A stretch of DNA of 53,560 nucleotides from Erysipelotrichaceae bacterium (GTDB lineage Bacteria; Bacillota_I; Bacilli_A; Erysipelotrichales; Erysipelotrichaceae). The DNA lies in the NCBI GenBank assembly GCA_003520745.1, contig DOUE01000012.1, positions 1-53,560 of the forward strand. Reading direction: 5' to 3'. Under the pieces are notes generated by a model. It saw only the letters and a list, made by a program, of their open reading frames with translations, did no database searches and was not told the DNA's origin. Position 1 is the first letter of the stretch. Each line of letters opens with the position of its first letter. The position numbers and the translations under genes were made by a program. Below are positions 45,887 through 53,560 of the stretch, in pieces.

Positions 45887-48481
45887 ATGAATCCGAAAAA
45901 AGCATGGCATACGATTCCGCTTGAAGAGACGCTAAAGCAAACCAATCTTCAAGACGGACTCAACGACGGGCAGGTTGCGAAGCAGAGGGAAGAATTTGGC
46001 GAAAACAAACTGAAGGAAGGGAAGAAACCCAGTCTCCTTCAGATGTTTTTCGAACAGTTCAACAACACGATGATCATCATCCTCGTGATCGCTTCCGTCA
46101 TCTCTTTCTTTTTGGGCGAGGAAGCCGATGCGATCATCATCCTCGCGATCGTCGTGCTCAACGCGATCTTGGGTGTGATCCAGGAAGACAGGGCGGAGAA
46201 GGCCTTGGCCGCCTTGAAAGAGATGTCCGCGCCGTTGGCGAAAGTGCGGCGAAACGGGAAGGAAATCGTCATCCCGTCCAGCGAAGTCGTCCCGATGGAT
46301 CTGTTGATCCTGGAAGCCGGCGATAAAGTCGCGGCGGATGTACGGTTGGTCAAGACATCCAGTTGTCAAATCCAAGAATCCTCCCTGACCGGGGAATCCG
46401 TTCCGGTCGACAAATCCGAAGACGTCGTCGTCGATGAGAAAGCCGCGCTGGGCGATCGCCTGAACATGGCCTATGCCTCCTCCAACGTGACCTATGGCCG
46501 AGCAGTGGGCTTGGTCGTCGGGATCGGGATGGATACCGAAGTGGGCAAGATCGCCACGATGTTGAGCGGGGCGGGCGACGAAAGCACGCCGCTTCAGAAG
46601 AAACTCGACCAACTCGGCAAAGTGCTGGGGATCGGCGCCCTTCTTTCCGTCATCCTCATTTTCTTCATCGGACTTTTCAATCAGAAACCGATCCTTGAAA
46701 TGTTTATGACCTCGGTATCTTTAGCCGTCGCGGTCATTCCGGAAAGTCTGCCCGCCGTCGCCACGATCGTCATGGCGATGGGGGTCCAACGACTCGCAAA
46801 GAAAAACGCGATCATCCGCAACCTCTCCAGCGTCGAAACCTTGGGATCGGCCACCGTCATCTGTTCCGATAAAACCGGGACGCTGACGCAGAATAAAATG
46901 ACCGTCACCACCCATTGGGTCAACCATGAAGAAAATCTGACCGACCTGGTCCGTGCCGCGTTCTTGTGCAACGACGCGCGGATCGTGGATGGGAAATGGT
47001 TGGGGGATCCGACCGAAACCGCTCTGTCCGAATGGGCGCAGCGCCAGGGCTTGAATCTTGCGGAAACCACGAACGCGTACCCGCGCGTTGCGGAAGTCCC
47101 GTTTGACTCCGGTCGTAAAAAAATGACGACCGTCCATCAGTTGGACGAGGTCATCATGGCGTATGTGAAAGGCGGGGTCGACGAAGTGTTGGCGGGGGTC
47201 ACGAACATCGCCGAAGGGTCGAGTCGTCGACCGATCACCGATCAAGATAAGATCGAAATCCAGAAAGTCAACCAACAACTGGGAGAAGGCGCTTTACGCG
47301 TCTTGGCCTTTGCGAGACGTGAACTCGATGAAATCATTAAGGACGGGGACGTCCGTGCCGAACAACACCTGACCTTCGTCGGCTTGACCGGCATGATCGA
47401 TCCTCCGCGCGAGGAAGTCAAAGACGCGGTACGGGAATGTAAGGAAGCCGGCATCCGCGCCGTCATGATCACGGGCGACCATGCGACCACCGCCCAAGCC
47501 ATCGGAAAGCAGATCGGACTGATGGAAGAAGGCGACCGTGTCGTCACGGGTGTCGAATTGGATGCGATGAGCGACGATGAACTTTTCAACCAAGTCCGTC
47601 AGATCGCCGTCTATGCCCGCGTTTCACCGGAACATAAAATGCGGATCATCGATGCCTGGAAGAAACAGGGCGAAGTCGTCGCGATGACCGGGGACGGCGT
47701 CAACGACGCACCGGCCCTTAAGAAGTCGGATATCGGCGCTGCGATGGGATTGGTCGGAACGGAAGTCGCCAAAGGTGCGGCCGACATGGTCTTGACCGAC
47801 GATAATTTCGCCACGGTCGTCAACGCGGTCGAAGAAGGACGCCGGATCCGCGACAACATCACCAAGGCGATCTCGTATCTGCTGTCATGCAACGTCGGCG
47901 AATTATCCGTCTTGTTGGTAGCGACCTTCCTGAACTGGAGTACGCCTTTGCTTCCGATCCACATTCTATGGATCAACCTGGTCACCGATAGTCTGCCTGC
48001 CTTGGCGTTGGGCGTCGACCCTGCGGAAGCGGGCATCATGAAACGTCAACCCAAACGCGATACCAGCCTTCTCACCGGAGGCATGTTGTGGCGGATCCTC
48101 TATCAAGGCTTGATGATCGGTTCATTGACCCTGATCGCCTATCTCTACGGATCGGGACGATTGGGTGTGGAAGGGACGGAAAACCTGGGACAAACCATGG
48201 CCTTCACCGTCCTGGCCTTCAGCCAATTGGTCCACTCCTACAACATCCACTCCGTCCGTCACAGTTTCTTCACCAGCTTCTATAAGAACCGCTGGTTATT
48301 GTTGGCGACCTTCGTCAATGCGTTGATGATGCTGGCCGTCCTCTTTATCCCGGGGGTCAACACGCTCTTCAAATTGACGATGATGGACCTTCACCATTGG
48401 GAAGTCGTCTTGATGCTGGTATTCATCCCGATCCCCGTGGTCGAACTCTTCAAGTTACTGAGAATCAACGGGAAAGAATAA
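45887..48481 (+). CDS. P2-type cation-transporting ATPase, probable Mn2+ (Ca2+) exporter
   Basis: An 864-aa ATPase of the calcium/manganese P2 class. It has a cation-transporter N-terminus, TGES in the actuator, membrane motif AVIPESLPAVATIVMAMGVQ, phosphorylation site CSDKTGTLTQNKMT, hinge MTGDGVNDAPALKKSDIG and M6 motif INLVTDSLPALALGVDP, which supplies the N-T-D ligands. About ten spans. The Mn2+ riboswitch in the leader assigns manganese efflux as the main job. GGAGG (45877-45881) fixes the start at 45887; upstream in-frame codons to 45749 are riboswitch sequence, not protein. A strong terminator follows. Confidence 0.95.
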   Translation: MNPKKAWHTIPLEETLKQTNLQDGLNDGQVAKQREEFGENKLKEGKKPSLLQMFFEQFNNTMIIILVIASVISFFLGEEADAIIILAIVVLNAILGVIQEDRAEKALAALKEMSAPLAKVRRNGKEIVIPSSEVVPMDLLILEAGDKVAADVRLVKTSSCQIQESSLTGESVPVDKSEDVVVDEKAALGDRLNMAYASSNVTYGRAVGLVVGIGMDTEVGKIATMLSGAGDESTPLQKKLDQLGKVLGIGALLSVILIFFIGLFNQKPILEMFMTSVSLAVAVIPESLPAVATIVMAMGVQRLAKKNAIIRNLSSVETLGSATVICSDKTGTLTQNKMTVTTHWVNHEENLTDLVRAAFLCNDARIVDGKWLGDPTETALSEWAQRQGLNLAETTNAYPRVAEVPFDSGRKKMTTVHQLDEVIMAYVKGGVDEVLAGVTNIAEGSSRRPITDQDKIEIQKVNQQLGEGALRVLAFARRELDEIIKDGDVRAEQHLTFVGLTGMIDPPREEVKDAVRECKEAGIRAVMITGDHATTAQAIGKQIGLMEEGDRVVTGVELDAMSDDELFNQVRQIAVYARVSPEHKMRIIDAWKKQGEVVAMTGDGVNDAPALKKSDIGAAMGLVGTEVAKGAADMVLTDDNFATVVNAVEEGRRIRDNITKAISYLLSCNVGELSVLLVATFLNWSTPLLPIHILWINLVTDSLPALALGVDPAEAGIMKRQPKRDTSLLTGGMLWRILYQGLMIGSLTLIAYLYGSGRLGVEGTENLGQTMAFTVLAFSQLVHSYNIHSVRHSFFTSFYKNRWLLLATFVNALMMLAVLFIPGVNTLFKLTMMDLHHWEVVLMLVFIPIPVVELFKLLRINGKE

Positions 48482-48486
48482 ACAAA

Positions 48487-48518
48487 GGCGGTCATGAGTG
48501 TCATGACCGCCTCTTCTT
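48487..48518. terminator. Bidirectional terminator
   Basis: A perfect 11-bp stem, GGCGGTCATGA (48487-48497) with TCATGACCGCC (48501-48511), and a U-rich tail. It separates the ATPase and amidohydrolase genes. Confidence 0.85.
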
Positions 48519-50116
48519 TATCTTTGGTATACGATCCTTCCATCCACCATCGTCATCTCGACCTTCACTTCTTTGATGAGTGTCGGATCCAAATCGAAGA
48601 TGGATCGATCCAACACCACCAGGTCGGCCAAGTATCCTGGATACAGCCGTCCTTTTTGGTGTTCGTCGAAACTGGCATACGCTCCACCGAGCGTATACCG
48701 GTCGATCGCCGTTGCGAGATCGACCCTCTCTTGCGGATAAAACCCGCCTTCGGGGAACAAGGATAGATCCTGCCGGTTGACGGCGCAATGGATGCAATGG
48801 AAGACATTGAAGCCTTCGACCGGTGAATCGGTCCCGTAGGCGGTGCGGATCCCCAGTTTCTCCATCGTTTGAAACGCATAGGAAGTGGAAGCAAGGGGTT
48901 TACCCACCCGGTCTTCGACGATATGCAGGTCATAATGGAGGAAAATCGGTTGGACATAGGCCAAGACATCCAGTTTTGCGAAACGTTCAAGCAAGGGGAT
49001 GTCGGTGATCTGGCAATGGATGATTCCGTGACGTAGTTCGTTTGAACCGTGGATCACCTCTTCATACACATCCAATACATTGGCCATCGCCTGGTCGCCG
49101 ATCGCATGGATGGCGACTTGGATGCCGTTTCGATCCGCGACCCTTACCCATTCGTTTAGCGTTTCCGGGGTCAGGCATTCGATCCCTTGCGTCGAAGGAT
49201 CATCCGCATAGGGAGATCGCACTAGCGCGGTACGTGCGCCCAGCGATCCGTCGACGAAGAGTTTCAGGGGTCCGTAACGGTTGAAGTCGTTCTCGCTTCG
49301 ATGGTATCCGTCGCGAATCCTCTCTTCAAAGGCTTCCACATCGATGAAACTGGTTTGATGGTAGACGCGTACGGTGGGCGTAGCGGATGAGTAGATCCGA
49401 TACGCTTCTTCCATCGCTTCATACCCTTCCTTTCCAACATTGATATCGTTGGACTGGACGGATGTGATCCCGTAGGAATTCGCGATCGCACCGACTTGGT
49501 CGAGTAGGGTAGTGTAGTCTTGTGTGGAGGGTTGGCTTTGAAGAGAGCCTAGCAACACCATCGCGTTTTCCCTGAAAACGCCCGTCGGTTCTCCCGCCGG
49601 ATCGACATCGAAATGTCCGCCGTCGATCTGAAGCGTGTTCGAAGAAACCTGACAGACTTCCAAGGCTTTCGAGTTGCAGACCACGACGTGTCCGCATGCC
49701 CTGGAGAAGACGATCGGGAAGTCGGACGAAATCTTATCCAAATCCTGCCGATTCAGCAAGCGGCTTTCGTCGGTGAAATAATCCTGGTTCCATCCCCGCC
49801 CGAAGAGAACGGAAGGGGAAGGATGCGTGGAAAGGAAATCCTTTCCACGCTGAATCACCGTCTGGATCGAATCGGATCCGTACAGGTCGACGGTCGTGAA
49901 GGCGATCGCGCTCATCAGGAAGTGCTGGTGGGAATCGTTGAAACCGGGAACGACCGTACGTCCTTGAAGGTCGACGCAAAGATTCGCTTCCTCACGCAAC
50001 GCAAACAAGTCGTCGTCGCTACCGACCGTAATGATTCTGTTGTCTTCGATCAAGATCGACTGTGCGAACATGTCGCGGTCTTGATAGATGTTTCCGTTGT
50101 AGAGCAGCGTTTTCAT
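48518..50116 (-). CDS. YtcJ-like metal-dependent amidohydrolase
   Basis: A 532-aa amidohydrolase (Amidohydro_3 type). Metal ligands begin with HQH in GFNDSHQHFL; further ligands lie in LVDGSLGART, VAIHAIGDQAMA and the Asp in YGTDSPVEGFN. YtcJ-like enzymes hydrolyse N-acyl, lactam or formyl bonds; no substrate is known for most. It starts 3 bases after the amino acid permease stop and is therefore in the lysine-riboswitch transcript. That suggests a lysine-related substrate such as an acylated or cyclic lysine derivative (inference). No signal peptide. Confidence 0.88.
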   Translation of the reverse strand: MKTLLYNGNIYQDRDMFAQSILIEDNRIITVGSDDDLFALREEANLCVDLQGRTVVPGFNDSHQHFLMSAIAFTTVDLYGSDSIQTVIQRGKDFLSTHPSPSVLFGRGWNQDYFTDESRLLNRQDLDKISSDFPIVFSRACGHVVVCNSKALEVCQVSSNTLQIDGGHFDVDPAGEPTGVFRENAMVLLGSLQSQPSTQDYTTLLDQVGAIANSYGITSVQSNDINVGKEGYEAMEEAYRIYSSATPTVRVYHQTSFIDVEAFEERIRDGYHRSENDFNRYGPLKLFVDGSLGARTALVRSPYADDPSTQGIECLTPETLNEWVRVADRNGIQVAIHAIGDQAMANVLDVYEEVIHGSNELRHGIIHCQITDIPLLERFAKLDVLAYVQPIFLHYDLHIVEDRVGKPLASTSYAFQTMEKLGIRTAYGTDSPVEGFNVFHCIHCAVNRQDLSLFPEGGFYPQERVDLATAIDRYTLGGAYASFDEHQKGRLYPGYLADLVVLDRSIFDLDPTLIKEVKVEMTMVDGRIVYQR

Positions 50117-50119
50117 GGT

Positions 50120-51493
50120 TTACCCCAGTTGGTTCTTTGGTATGAACCGATAGATCAAGTATGCGGCAGCCGGAATCAATAGGCTAAGAAGCGAATTATT
50201 GAAGTCGCTGGTCATCAAGGTGTTCACCAACAAGCCGACCATCACCAAGGTCGCAAGGATGGGGACGATAGGATAACCCCAGACCCGGTAAGGACGCTCG
50301 ATGGTGGGAAGCGTACGGCGGAAGATGATGACGGAGAAGAAGATCAAGCCGTTGAAGATCAGACCTTGGAGAACGACCAAGGAGGTTAATTGATTCAAGT
50401 TGCGGAAGAAGACCAGAATGATCGAAACGACGGCGGACAGGATAATCGCGTTGGCCGGCGTTTTCGTCGAAGGGTTGATTTCACCCACGCGACGGAAGAA
50501 CAAACCGTCTTTCGCCATGGCATAGTAGAGACGGGGGAAGACCATGACACAGCCGTTGGTCGCCCCGAAGACCGAAATCAGCATCCCCAATCCGACCAAG
50601 GTCGAACCGAAGCCACCCAACAGACGATTGGCGACCGTGGTCCCCAAGAAGAGGTTCCCGCCGGCGATCGCATCGACGATCTCCTGGAAACTCAGGACGC
50701 GATAGATCGCGAAATTGAAGAGGACATAGAGGATCATGACGAAGAAGATCGCGATGACCAAAGCCAAAGGAAGGTTGCGCTTGGGGTTCTTGAGTTCTTC
50801 GCTGACGTTGTTGAGGTTGGTCCATCCTTCATAAGCCCATAGGGTCGCGACGACACCCATCGCGACCATGGAAATCAATCCCATGACATCGACGGAAGCA
50901 TCCACGTTGATCGAAAGATCCGGGGATTGATTTCCCAAGAATAAACCCAAACCCAGGATGATCAGGATCGGAACCAGTTTCGCCACCGTGAACAAGTTCT
51001 GGATCCACGATCCGAACTTGACCCCGTAGTAGTTCGCGATCGTCAATACGACGATGACAAGGATGGCGATCCCTTTCTGCGTCGCTTCGTTGATCGCGAC
51101 GAAGTTACTCAGGATCGTCGCGAAGGCCAAGGCCAACGCCGCGATCGAACCGGAACTGCCGAGGATGAAACTGCTGAAGCCGCTCATGAAGGCGACGGAC
51201 TTGCCATAGGCTTCACGCAGGTAGACATAACTGCCGCCGGCACGGGGCATCATCGCCCCCAGTTCAGCATAACATAATCCGCTGATCAATGTGACGATTC
51301 CGCCGACCACCCAGGCCAATAACGCCAAGCCCTGCGAATTCCCCGCGAACATGAAGACATAGGAACCGAGGTAGAAAATCCCCGACCCGACCATGATCCC
51401 CACCAATATACTGACTCCTCCGAATAGACTGATCTCCCTTGAAAGCTCGGTTTCCGTGCTTTGTAGCTCACGGATGTGTTGGTTGATGCTCAT
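50120..51493 (-). CDS. APC superfamily amino acid permease, lysine-riboswitch controlled
   Basis: A 457-aa transporter with 12 spans. Family marks: LSREISLFGGVSILVGIMVGSGIF, the GLCYAELGAMMPRAGGSYVYLREAYG block, and VATLWAYEGWTNLNNVSEELKNP. The sequence is closest to the LAT-like/SteT exchangers. GGGAGG precedes ATG 51493; a longer N-terminus would overlap the terminator hairpin. The leader carries a lysine riboswitch, so it is made when lysine is scarce: lysine (or precursor) uptake is inferred. Co-transcribed with the amidohydrolase. Confidence 0.92.
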   Translation of the reverse strand: MSINQHIRELQSTETELSREISLFGGVSILVGIMVGSGIFYLGSYVFMFAGNSQGLALLAWVVGGIVTLISGLCYAELGAMMPRAGGSYVYLREAYGKSVAFMSGFSSFILGSSGSIAALALAFATILSNFVAINEATQKGIAILVIVVLTIANYYGVKFGSWIQNLFTVAKLVPILIILGLGLFLGNQSPDLSINVDASVDVMGLISMVAMGVVATLWAYEGWTNLNNVSEELKNPKRNLPLALVIAIFFVMILYVLFNFAIYRVLSFQEIVDAIAGGNLFLGTTVANRLLGGFGSTLVGLGMLISVFGATNGCVMVFPRLYYAMAKDGLFFRRVGEINPSTKTPANAIILSAVVSIILVFFRNLNQLTSLVVLQGLIFNGLIFFSVIIFRRTLPTIERPYRVWGYPIVPILATLVMVGLLVNTLMTSDFNNSLLSLLIPAAAYLIYRFIPKNQLG

Positions 51494-51512
51494 GTGTTTA
51501 CCTCCCTGGTAC

Positions 51513-51538
51513 AAAAAGATTGCATCGTACCGATGCAA
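51513..51538 (-). terminator. Riboswitch expression-platform terminator
   Basis: Minus strand: TTGCATCG (51538-51531), loop GTA, CGATGCAA (51527-51520), then TCTTTTT. It lies between the lysine aptamer and the permease start and would form when lysine is bound. Confidence 0.9.
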
Positions 51539-51561
51539 CCTGTTTTAGAAAGGTACACATC

Positions 51562-51717
51562 GATAGCGCCTCTGTCCGTTTGGGGACAGGAGTGCAGCGG
51601 GTATTCCCCGAAGCACCAACGAATGGATCTCATCCCATTCATTTCGGCGTTCTTGCCTTTCGTTAAGTTGTTCGAGTGACCTCTCCCTTAACTACTCATC
51701 GCAAACGCGCCTCTATC
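51562..51717 (-). ncRNA. Lysine riboswitch (L box) aptamer
   Basis: Minus strand from 51717: GATAGAGGCGCG, then GATGAGTAG, GGGAG, GAAAGGCAAG, CGCCGAAATGAA, GGGGAATACCC and the 3' GCGCTATC (51569-51562) closing P1 with GATAG. These conserved blocks, in this order, match the L-box consensus. The downstream terminator makes it an OFF switch: lysine stops expression of the permease and amidohydrolase. Confidence 0.95.
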
Positions 51718-51729
51718 AATCTTGGGGTT

Positions 51730-51758
51730 AGGATAACAAATCCATCTTGAAAAGTAAA
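51730..51758 (-). promoter_or_regulatory. Promoter of the lysine riboswitch operon
   Basis: Minus strand: TTTACT (51758-51753), 17-bp spacer, TATCCT (51735-51730), directly upstream of the aptamer. Confidence 0.6.
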
Positions 51759-51845
51759 GCATATTTTCAGAAAATATCGGGAAATTTACATTATTTATTC
51801 GATATTCAAAGGATTTATCTCTTCTTTTGATTTCTCACGTACGCC

Positions 51846-51874
51846 TTGTAATTCGGAACGAGGGTATTTATACT
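51846..51874 (+). promoter_or_regulatory. Promoter of the Nudix gene
   Basis: TTGTAA (51846-51851), 17-bp spacer, TATACT (51869-51874). About 45 bases of leader precede the start codon. Confidence 0.7.
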
Positions 51875-51925
51875 TGAATGGAGAACACGCGAAACAGTCG
51901 TGAATAAGATCGAAAGAGAGGTCCT

Positions 51926-52441
51926 ATGGAAAAATTCGATGCCCGTGACATCCACGGGAATTTACTGGGTGCCGAGATGATTCGCGGAGAAAAGGCGAAG
52001 GACGGGCATTACCATGTCGTGGTCGAAGTGTATACGATCAATCGCCAAGGGAGAATCTTGACCACGCTGCGTCATCCTGAGAAACCGTTCGGTCACCAAT
52101 GGGAGATCACCGGTGGCAGCGTGTTGATGGGGGAAGAAATCCGATCAGGGGCTTTACGTGAACTTGCTGAAGAAACCGGGTTGGTCGCTGAAGATAAAGA
52201 CTTGATCGAATTCTACCGTCATGTGAGCGGGGATAGCCTGTACCATAGCTACATCGTCGTCTTGGATGCGGAAGAGGAAGATGTCGTGTTACAGGAAGGG
52301 GAGACGGTCGATTTCGAATTCTTAAGTTTGGATGATTTCGAAGAACGCTTGGAGAGTGAAGCCTTCGTATCCACGATCCGTGAACGATATCGCTTGCATC
52401 GTCATTTGTTCCACGCGACCTACCAAAAACACATCGTATGA
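51926..52441 (+). CDS. Nudix hydrolase
   Basis: A 171-aa pyrophosphohydrolase. The Nudix box GGSVLMGEEIRSGALRELAEETGL is complete (RE and EE metal ligands). N-terminal residues show an isopentenyl-diphosphate-isomerase/YfcD-like start (DARDIHGNLLG). It cleaves nucleoside-diphosphate-X compounds or related pyrophosphates in the cytoplasm; the exact substrate is unknown. AGAGAGG precedes the start. Single gene with its own promoter and a convergent terminator. Confidence 0.92.
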   Translation: MEKFDARDIHGNLLGAEMIRGEKAKDGHYHVVVEVYTINRQGRILTTLRHPEKPFGHQWEITGGSVLMGEEIRSGALRELAEETGLVAEDKDLIEFYRHVSGDSLYHSYIVVLDAEEEDVVLQEGETVDFEFLSLDDFEERLESEAFVSTIRERYRLHRHLFHATYQKHIV

Positions 52442-52443
52442 AA

Positions 52444-52474
52444 AAGACTTCGGGATTATTCCGAAGTCTTATTT
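52444..52474. terminator. Bidirectional terminator
   Basis: AAGACTTCGG (52444-52453) pairs with CCGAAGTCTT (52461-52470), a perfect 10-bp stem with A/T-rich flanks. Confidence 0.8.
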
Positions 52475-52960
52475 TCTGGCACATTCGCCGGTTTCGCCGC
52501 GTAGGATCTGAATCCCGTGTTCCAATACCGGAAGGATCACATCCAAACATTCGTCGACGGCTTTCTTGCTTCCCGGCATATTGATGATCAGGGTTTGCTT
52601 ACGGATCCCCGCCACGGCGCGCGACAACATCGCACGGTTGGTGAACGCAAGGCTTTTGGCCCGCATGGCTTCCGGGATGCCCGGCATTTCACGGTCGATC
52701 ACGTCCTTGGTGGCTTCCGGCGTGATGTCGCGCATCGACATCCCCGTCCCACCGGTCGTCAGGACCAGATGCAAATCCATTTCGTCGACCATCTTGATCA
52801 ACTCGGCGGAAATCAATGAACGCTCATCCGCGACGATCACGGTATAGACGACTTCCCCCGGGATTTCAGCGACGCGTTTCGCGATCAACTTCCCGCTTTC
52901 ATCCTCACGCAAGCCTTGCGATCCCTTATCGCTGGCGGTTAATATCCCGACTCGTATCAT
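52469..52960 (-). CDS. MoaB/MogA family molybdopterin adenylyltransferase
   Basis: A 163-aa protein with the MPT-binding motifs: RVGILTASDKGSQG, VLTTGGTGMSMRDITPEAT and INMPGSKKAVDECLDVILP. It adenylylates molybdopterin in Moco/tungsten-cofactor synthesis. AAGGAGG precedes ATG 52960; an upstream in-frame ATG lacks a site. It is divergent from the riboswitch-controlled tungstate-binding protein gene, fitting a shared cofactor pathway. Confidence 0.92.
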   Translation of the reverse strand: MIRVGILTASDKGSQGLREDESGKLIAKRVAEIPGEVVYTVIVADERSLISAELIKMVDEMDLHLVLTTGGTGMSMRDITPEATKDVIDREMPGIPEAMRAKSLAFTNRAMLSRAVAGIRKQTLIINMPGSKKAVDECLDVILPVLEHGIQILRGETGECARK

Positions 52961-53063
52961 CACACATCCTCCTTCGATTACGTTCATTGTAGCATAGTTG
53001 AAAACGGATGAAGCAGGTAAAATCACTTCTCGGACAAAGCGTAAAGAATTTCATCCCAAACCC

Positions 53064-53093
53064 TTGGAAAACGCTTACAAAGTAGTGTAAACT
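53064..53093 (+). promoter_or_regulatory. Promoter of the Moco/tungsten riboswitch unit
   Basis: TTGGAA (53064-53069), 18-bp spacer, TAAACT (53088-53093). Transcription would start at the 5' edge of the riboswitch. Confidence 0.6.
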
Positions 53094-53103
53094 AAAAACG
53101 TAG

Positions 53104-53198
53104 ACTTACTCCGAGCGTTTCATCCTAAACGATGGCATGGATGCGCGCCGATAGGGTAACCCGGGAAACCGGATTGCCTTCCAATGCGAAAAGGAGGG
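53104..53198 (+). ncRNA. Moco/tungsten-cofactor RNA motif
   Basis: Recognised by CTCCGAGCGTTTC near the 5' end, CGATGG after it, the GGGTAACCC and CCGG-GAAA-CCGG (53161-53172) hairpins, and the 3' GCCTTCCAATGCGAAAAGG. The last stem pairs CCTTCC (53177-53182) with GGAGGG (53193-53198), which is also the ribosome site of the next gene. Ligand binding would therefore block translation. The client TupA points to the tungsten form. Confidence 0.85.
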
Positions 53199-53205
53199 AA
53201 ATCAT

Positions 53206-53560
53206 ATGAGATTTCAGTTCGCGAAACGTGTCTTTTTCTTTGCGTCCATTTTTGCCCTTGTCCTTTCGCTGAGTGCCTGCGGGAAGAAACTCCCCGACCT
53301 CGACGACCCCAACATCATCCTGTCCACCACGACCAGTCTGAACGATTCCGGCTTGCTTGAGTATTTGAATCCGCTGTTACTGAAGGAGACGGGCGTCAAG
53401 ATGGACATCGTTTCCCAAGGGACGGGGGCGGCGATCCAGACCGCGATGGACGGGAACGCCGATGTCATCTTCGTCCATGCGAAGGCATCGGAAGAAAAGT
53501 TCGTCGCCGATGGGTATGGCGTAGAGCGGATCGAGATCATGTATAACTATTTCGTCATCG
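53206..53560 (+). CDS. tupA: Tungstate ABC transporter substrate-binding lipoprotein TupA (cut by window end)
   Basis: The first 118 residues are present; the frame stays open to the window end. Signal peptide with lipobox LSAC (Cys25). The mature start is typical TupA: IILSTTTSLNDSGLLEYLNP, then VSQGTGAAIQTA, DVIFVHAKASEE and MYNYFVI. The TTTS and GTGAA loops bind the oxyanion. It captures tungstate (possibly molybdate) for a TupBC permease presumably encoded just beyond the window. GGAGGG upstream is locked in the riboswitch stem. Confidence 0.93.
   Translation, partial: MRFQFAKRVFFFASIFALVLSLSACGKKLPDLDDPNIILSTTTSLNDSGLLEYLNPLLLKETGVKMDIVSQGTGAAIQTAMDGNADVIFVHAKASEEKFVADGYGVERIEIMYNYFVI

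Noticed and set aside
45932..46612. 226-aa minus-strand reading frame
   Set aside because: Antisense to the P-type ATPase; no independent evidence.
49613..50182. 189-aa plus-strand reading frame
   Set aside because: Antisense to the amidohydrolase and permease junction; no ribosome site or family.
1..53560. CRISPR array, tRNA, rRNA, phage or conjugative element
   Set aside because: No regularly spaced repeats, cloverleaf, rRNA signature, integrase or attachment site was found on reading both strands by eye.
1..53560. Mollicute genetic code (UGA = Trp)
   Set aside because: Many genes end cleanly at TGA and tryptophans are encoded by TGG, so UGA is a stop here.

Overview
The window reads as a chromosomal segment of a Gram-positive-type, probably anaerobic bacterium of the Bacillota or the related free-living Mycoplasmatota. 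Evidence: strong AGGAGG ribosome sites, sigma-A-type promoters (TTGACA/TATAAT), several lipoproteins, a lactose/cellobiose-type PTS permease, DUF1836-DegV, CdaR, MurR/RpiR and PadR-type regulators, an anaerobic sulfatase maturase, and lysine, manganese and Moco/tungsten-cofactor riboswitches. TGA is used as a stop, so the code is the standard bacterial one. No rRNA, tRNA, CRISPR array or insertion sequence was seen. The species cannot be named from the sequence. Base composition is near 50% GC except for the first 1.5 kb, which is clearly AT-richer.

Layout. (1) 1-1.5 kb: the 3' end of an RHS polymorphic toxin gene (GIY-YIG-like tip) and its probable immunity gene. (2) 1.9-9.9 kb: regulators with their targets: PadR with a HAAS-type membrane protein; MerR facing an aldo/keto reductase and a 3-hydroxyisobutyrate-dehydrogenase-like enzyme; TetR with a large MMPL/RND transporter and a ferric-reductase-like membrane protein. 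(3) 10.2-16.9 kb: O-antigen-ligase-like protein, a 43-aa membrane microprotein, DUF3795, a membrane-anchored GDPD, a DsbA-like protein, DUF1836-DegV, an SDR and a membrane protein. (4) 17.2-20.7 kb: a PhnD-PhnC-PhnE-PhnE transporter. (5) 20.7-26.3 kb: transglutaminase lipoprotein, DUF1287 protein, Fpg-like protein without the catalytic proline, a lipoprotein with a CsoR-type operator, and transketolase. (6) 26.3-31.3 kb, minus strand: the least explained unit. A Tes/MJ0619-like radical SAM enzyme, an ICMT-like methyltransferase, DUF4395 and an Lgt-like transferase are followed by five small membrane proteins that look related. (7) 31.4-38.1 kb: CdaR, GntP and glycerate kinase; split ThrE exporter; HAD phosphatase. 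(8) 38.1-45.7 kb: a probable sulfated-sugar unit (sulfatase maturase, 49-aa membrane peptide, RpiR, PTS IIC, cytoplasmic sulfatase, aldo/keto reductase, alpha/beta hydrolase) and two paralogous small membrane proteins. (9) 45.7-53.56 kb: three riboswitch-controlled units: Mn2+ with a P-type ATPase, lysine with an amino acid permease and a YtcJ-like amidohydrolase, and Moco/tungsten cofactor with TupA (cut by the window end). Nudix and MoaB/MogA genes lie among them.

How they work together. Most units are small regulator-plus-target modules with visible operators, so gene function can often be tied to a signal. The best candidates for undescribed biology are the radical SAM/methyltransferase/Lgt-like membrane operon with its small membrane proteins, the lysine-riboswitch-controlled amidohydrolase, the CsoR-type operator in front of an orphan lipoprotein, and the cytoplasmic sulfatase coupled to a lone PTS IIC.
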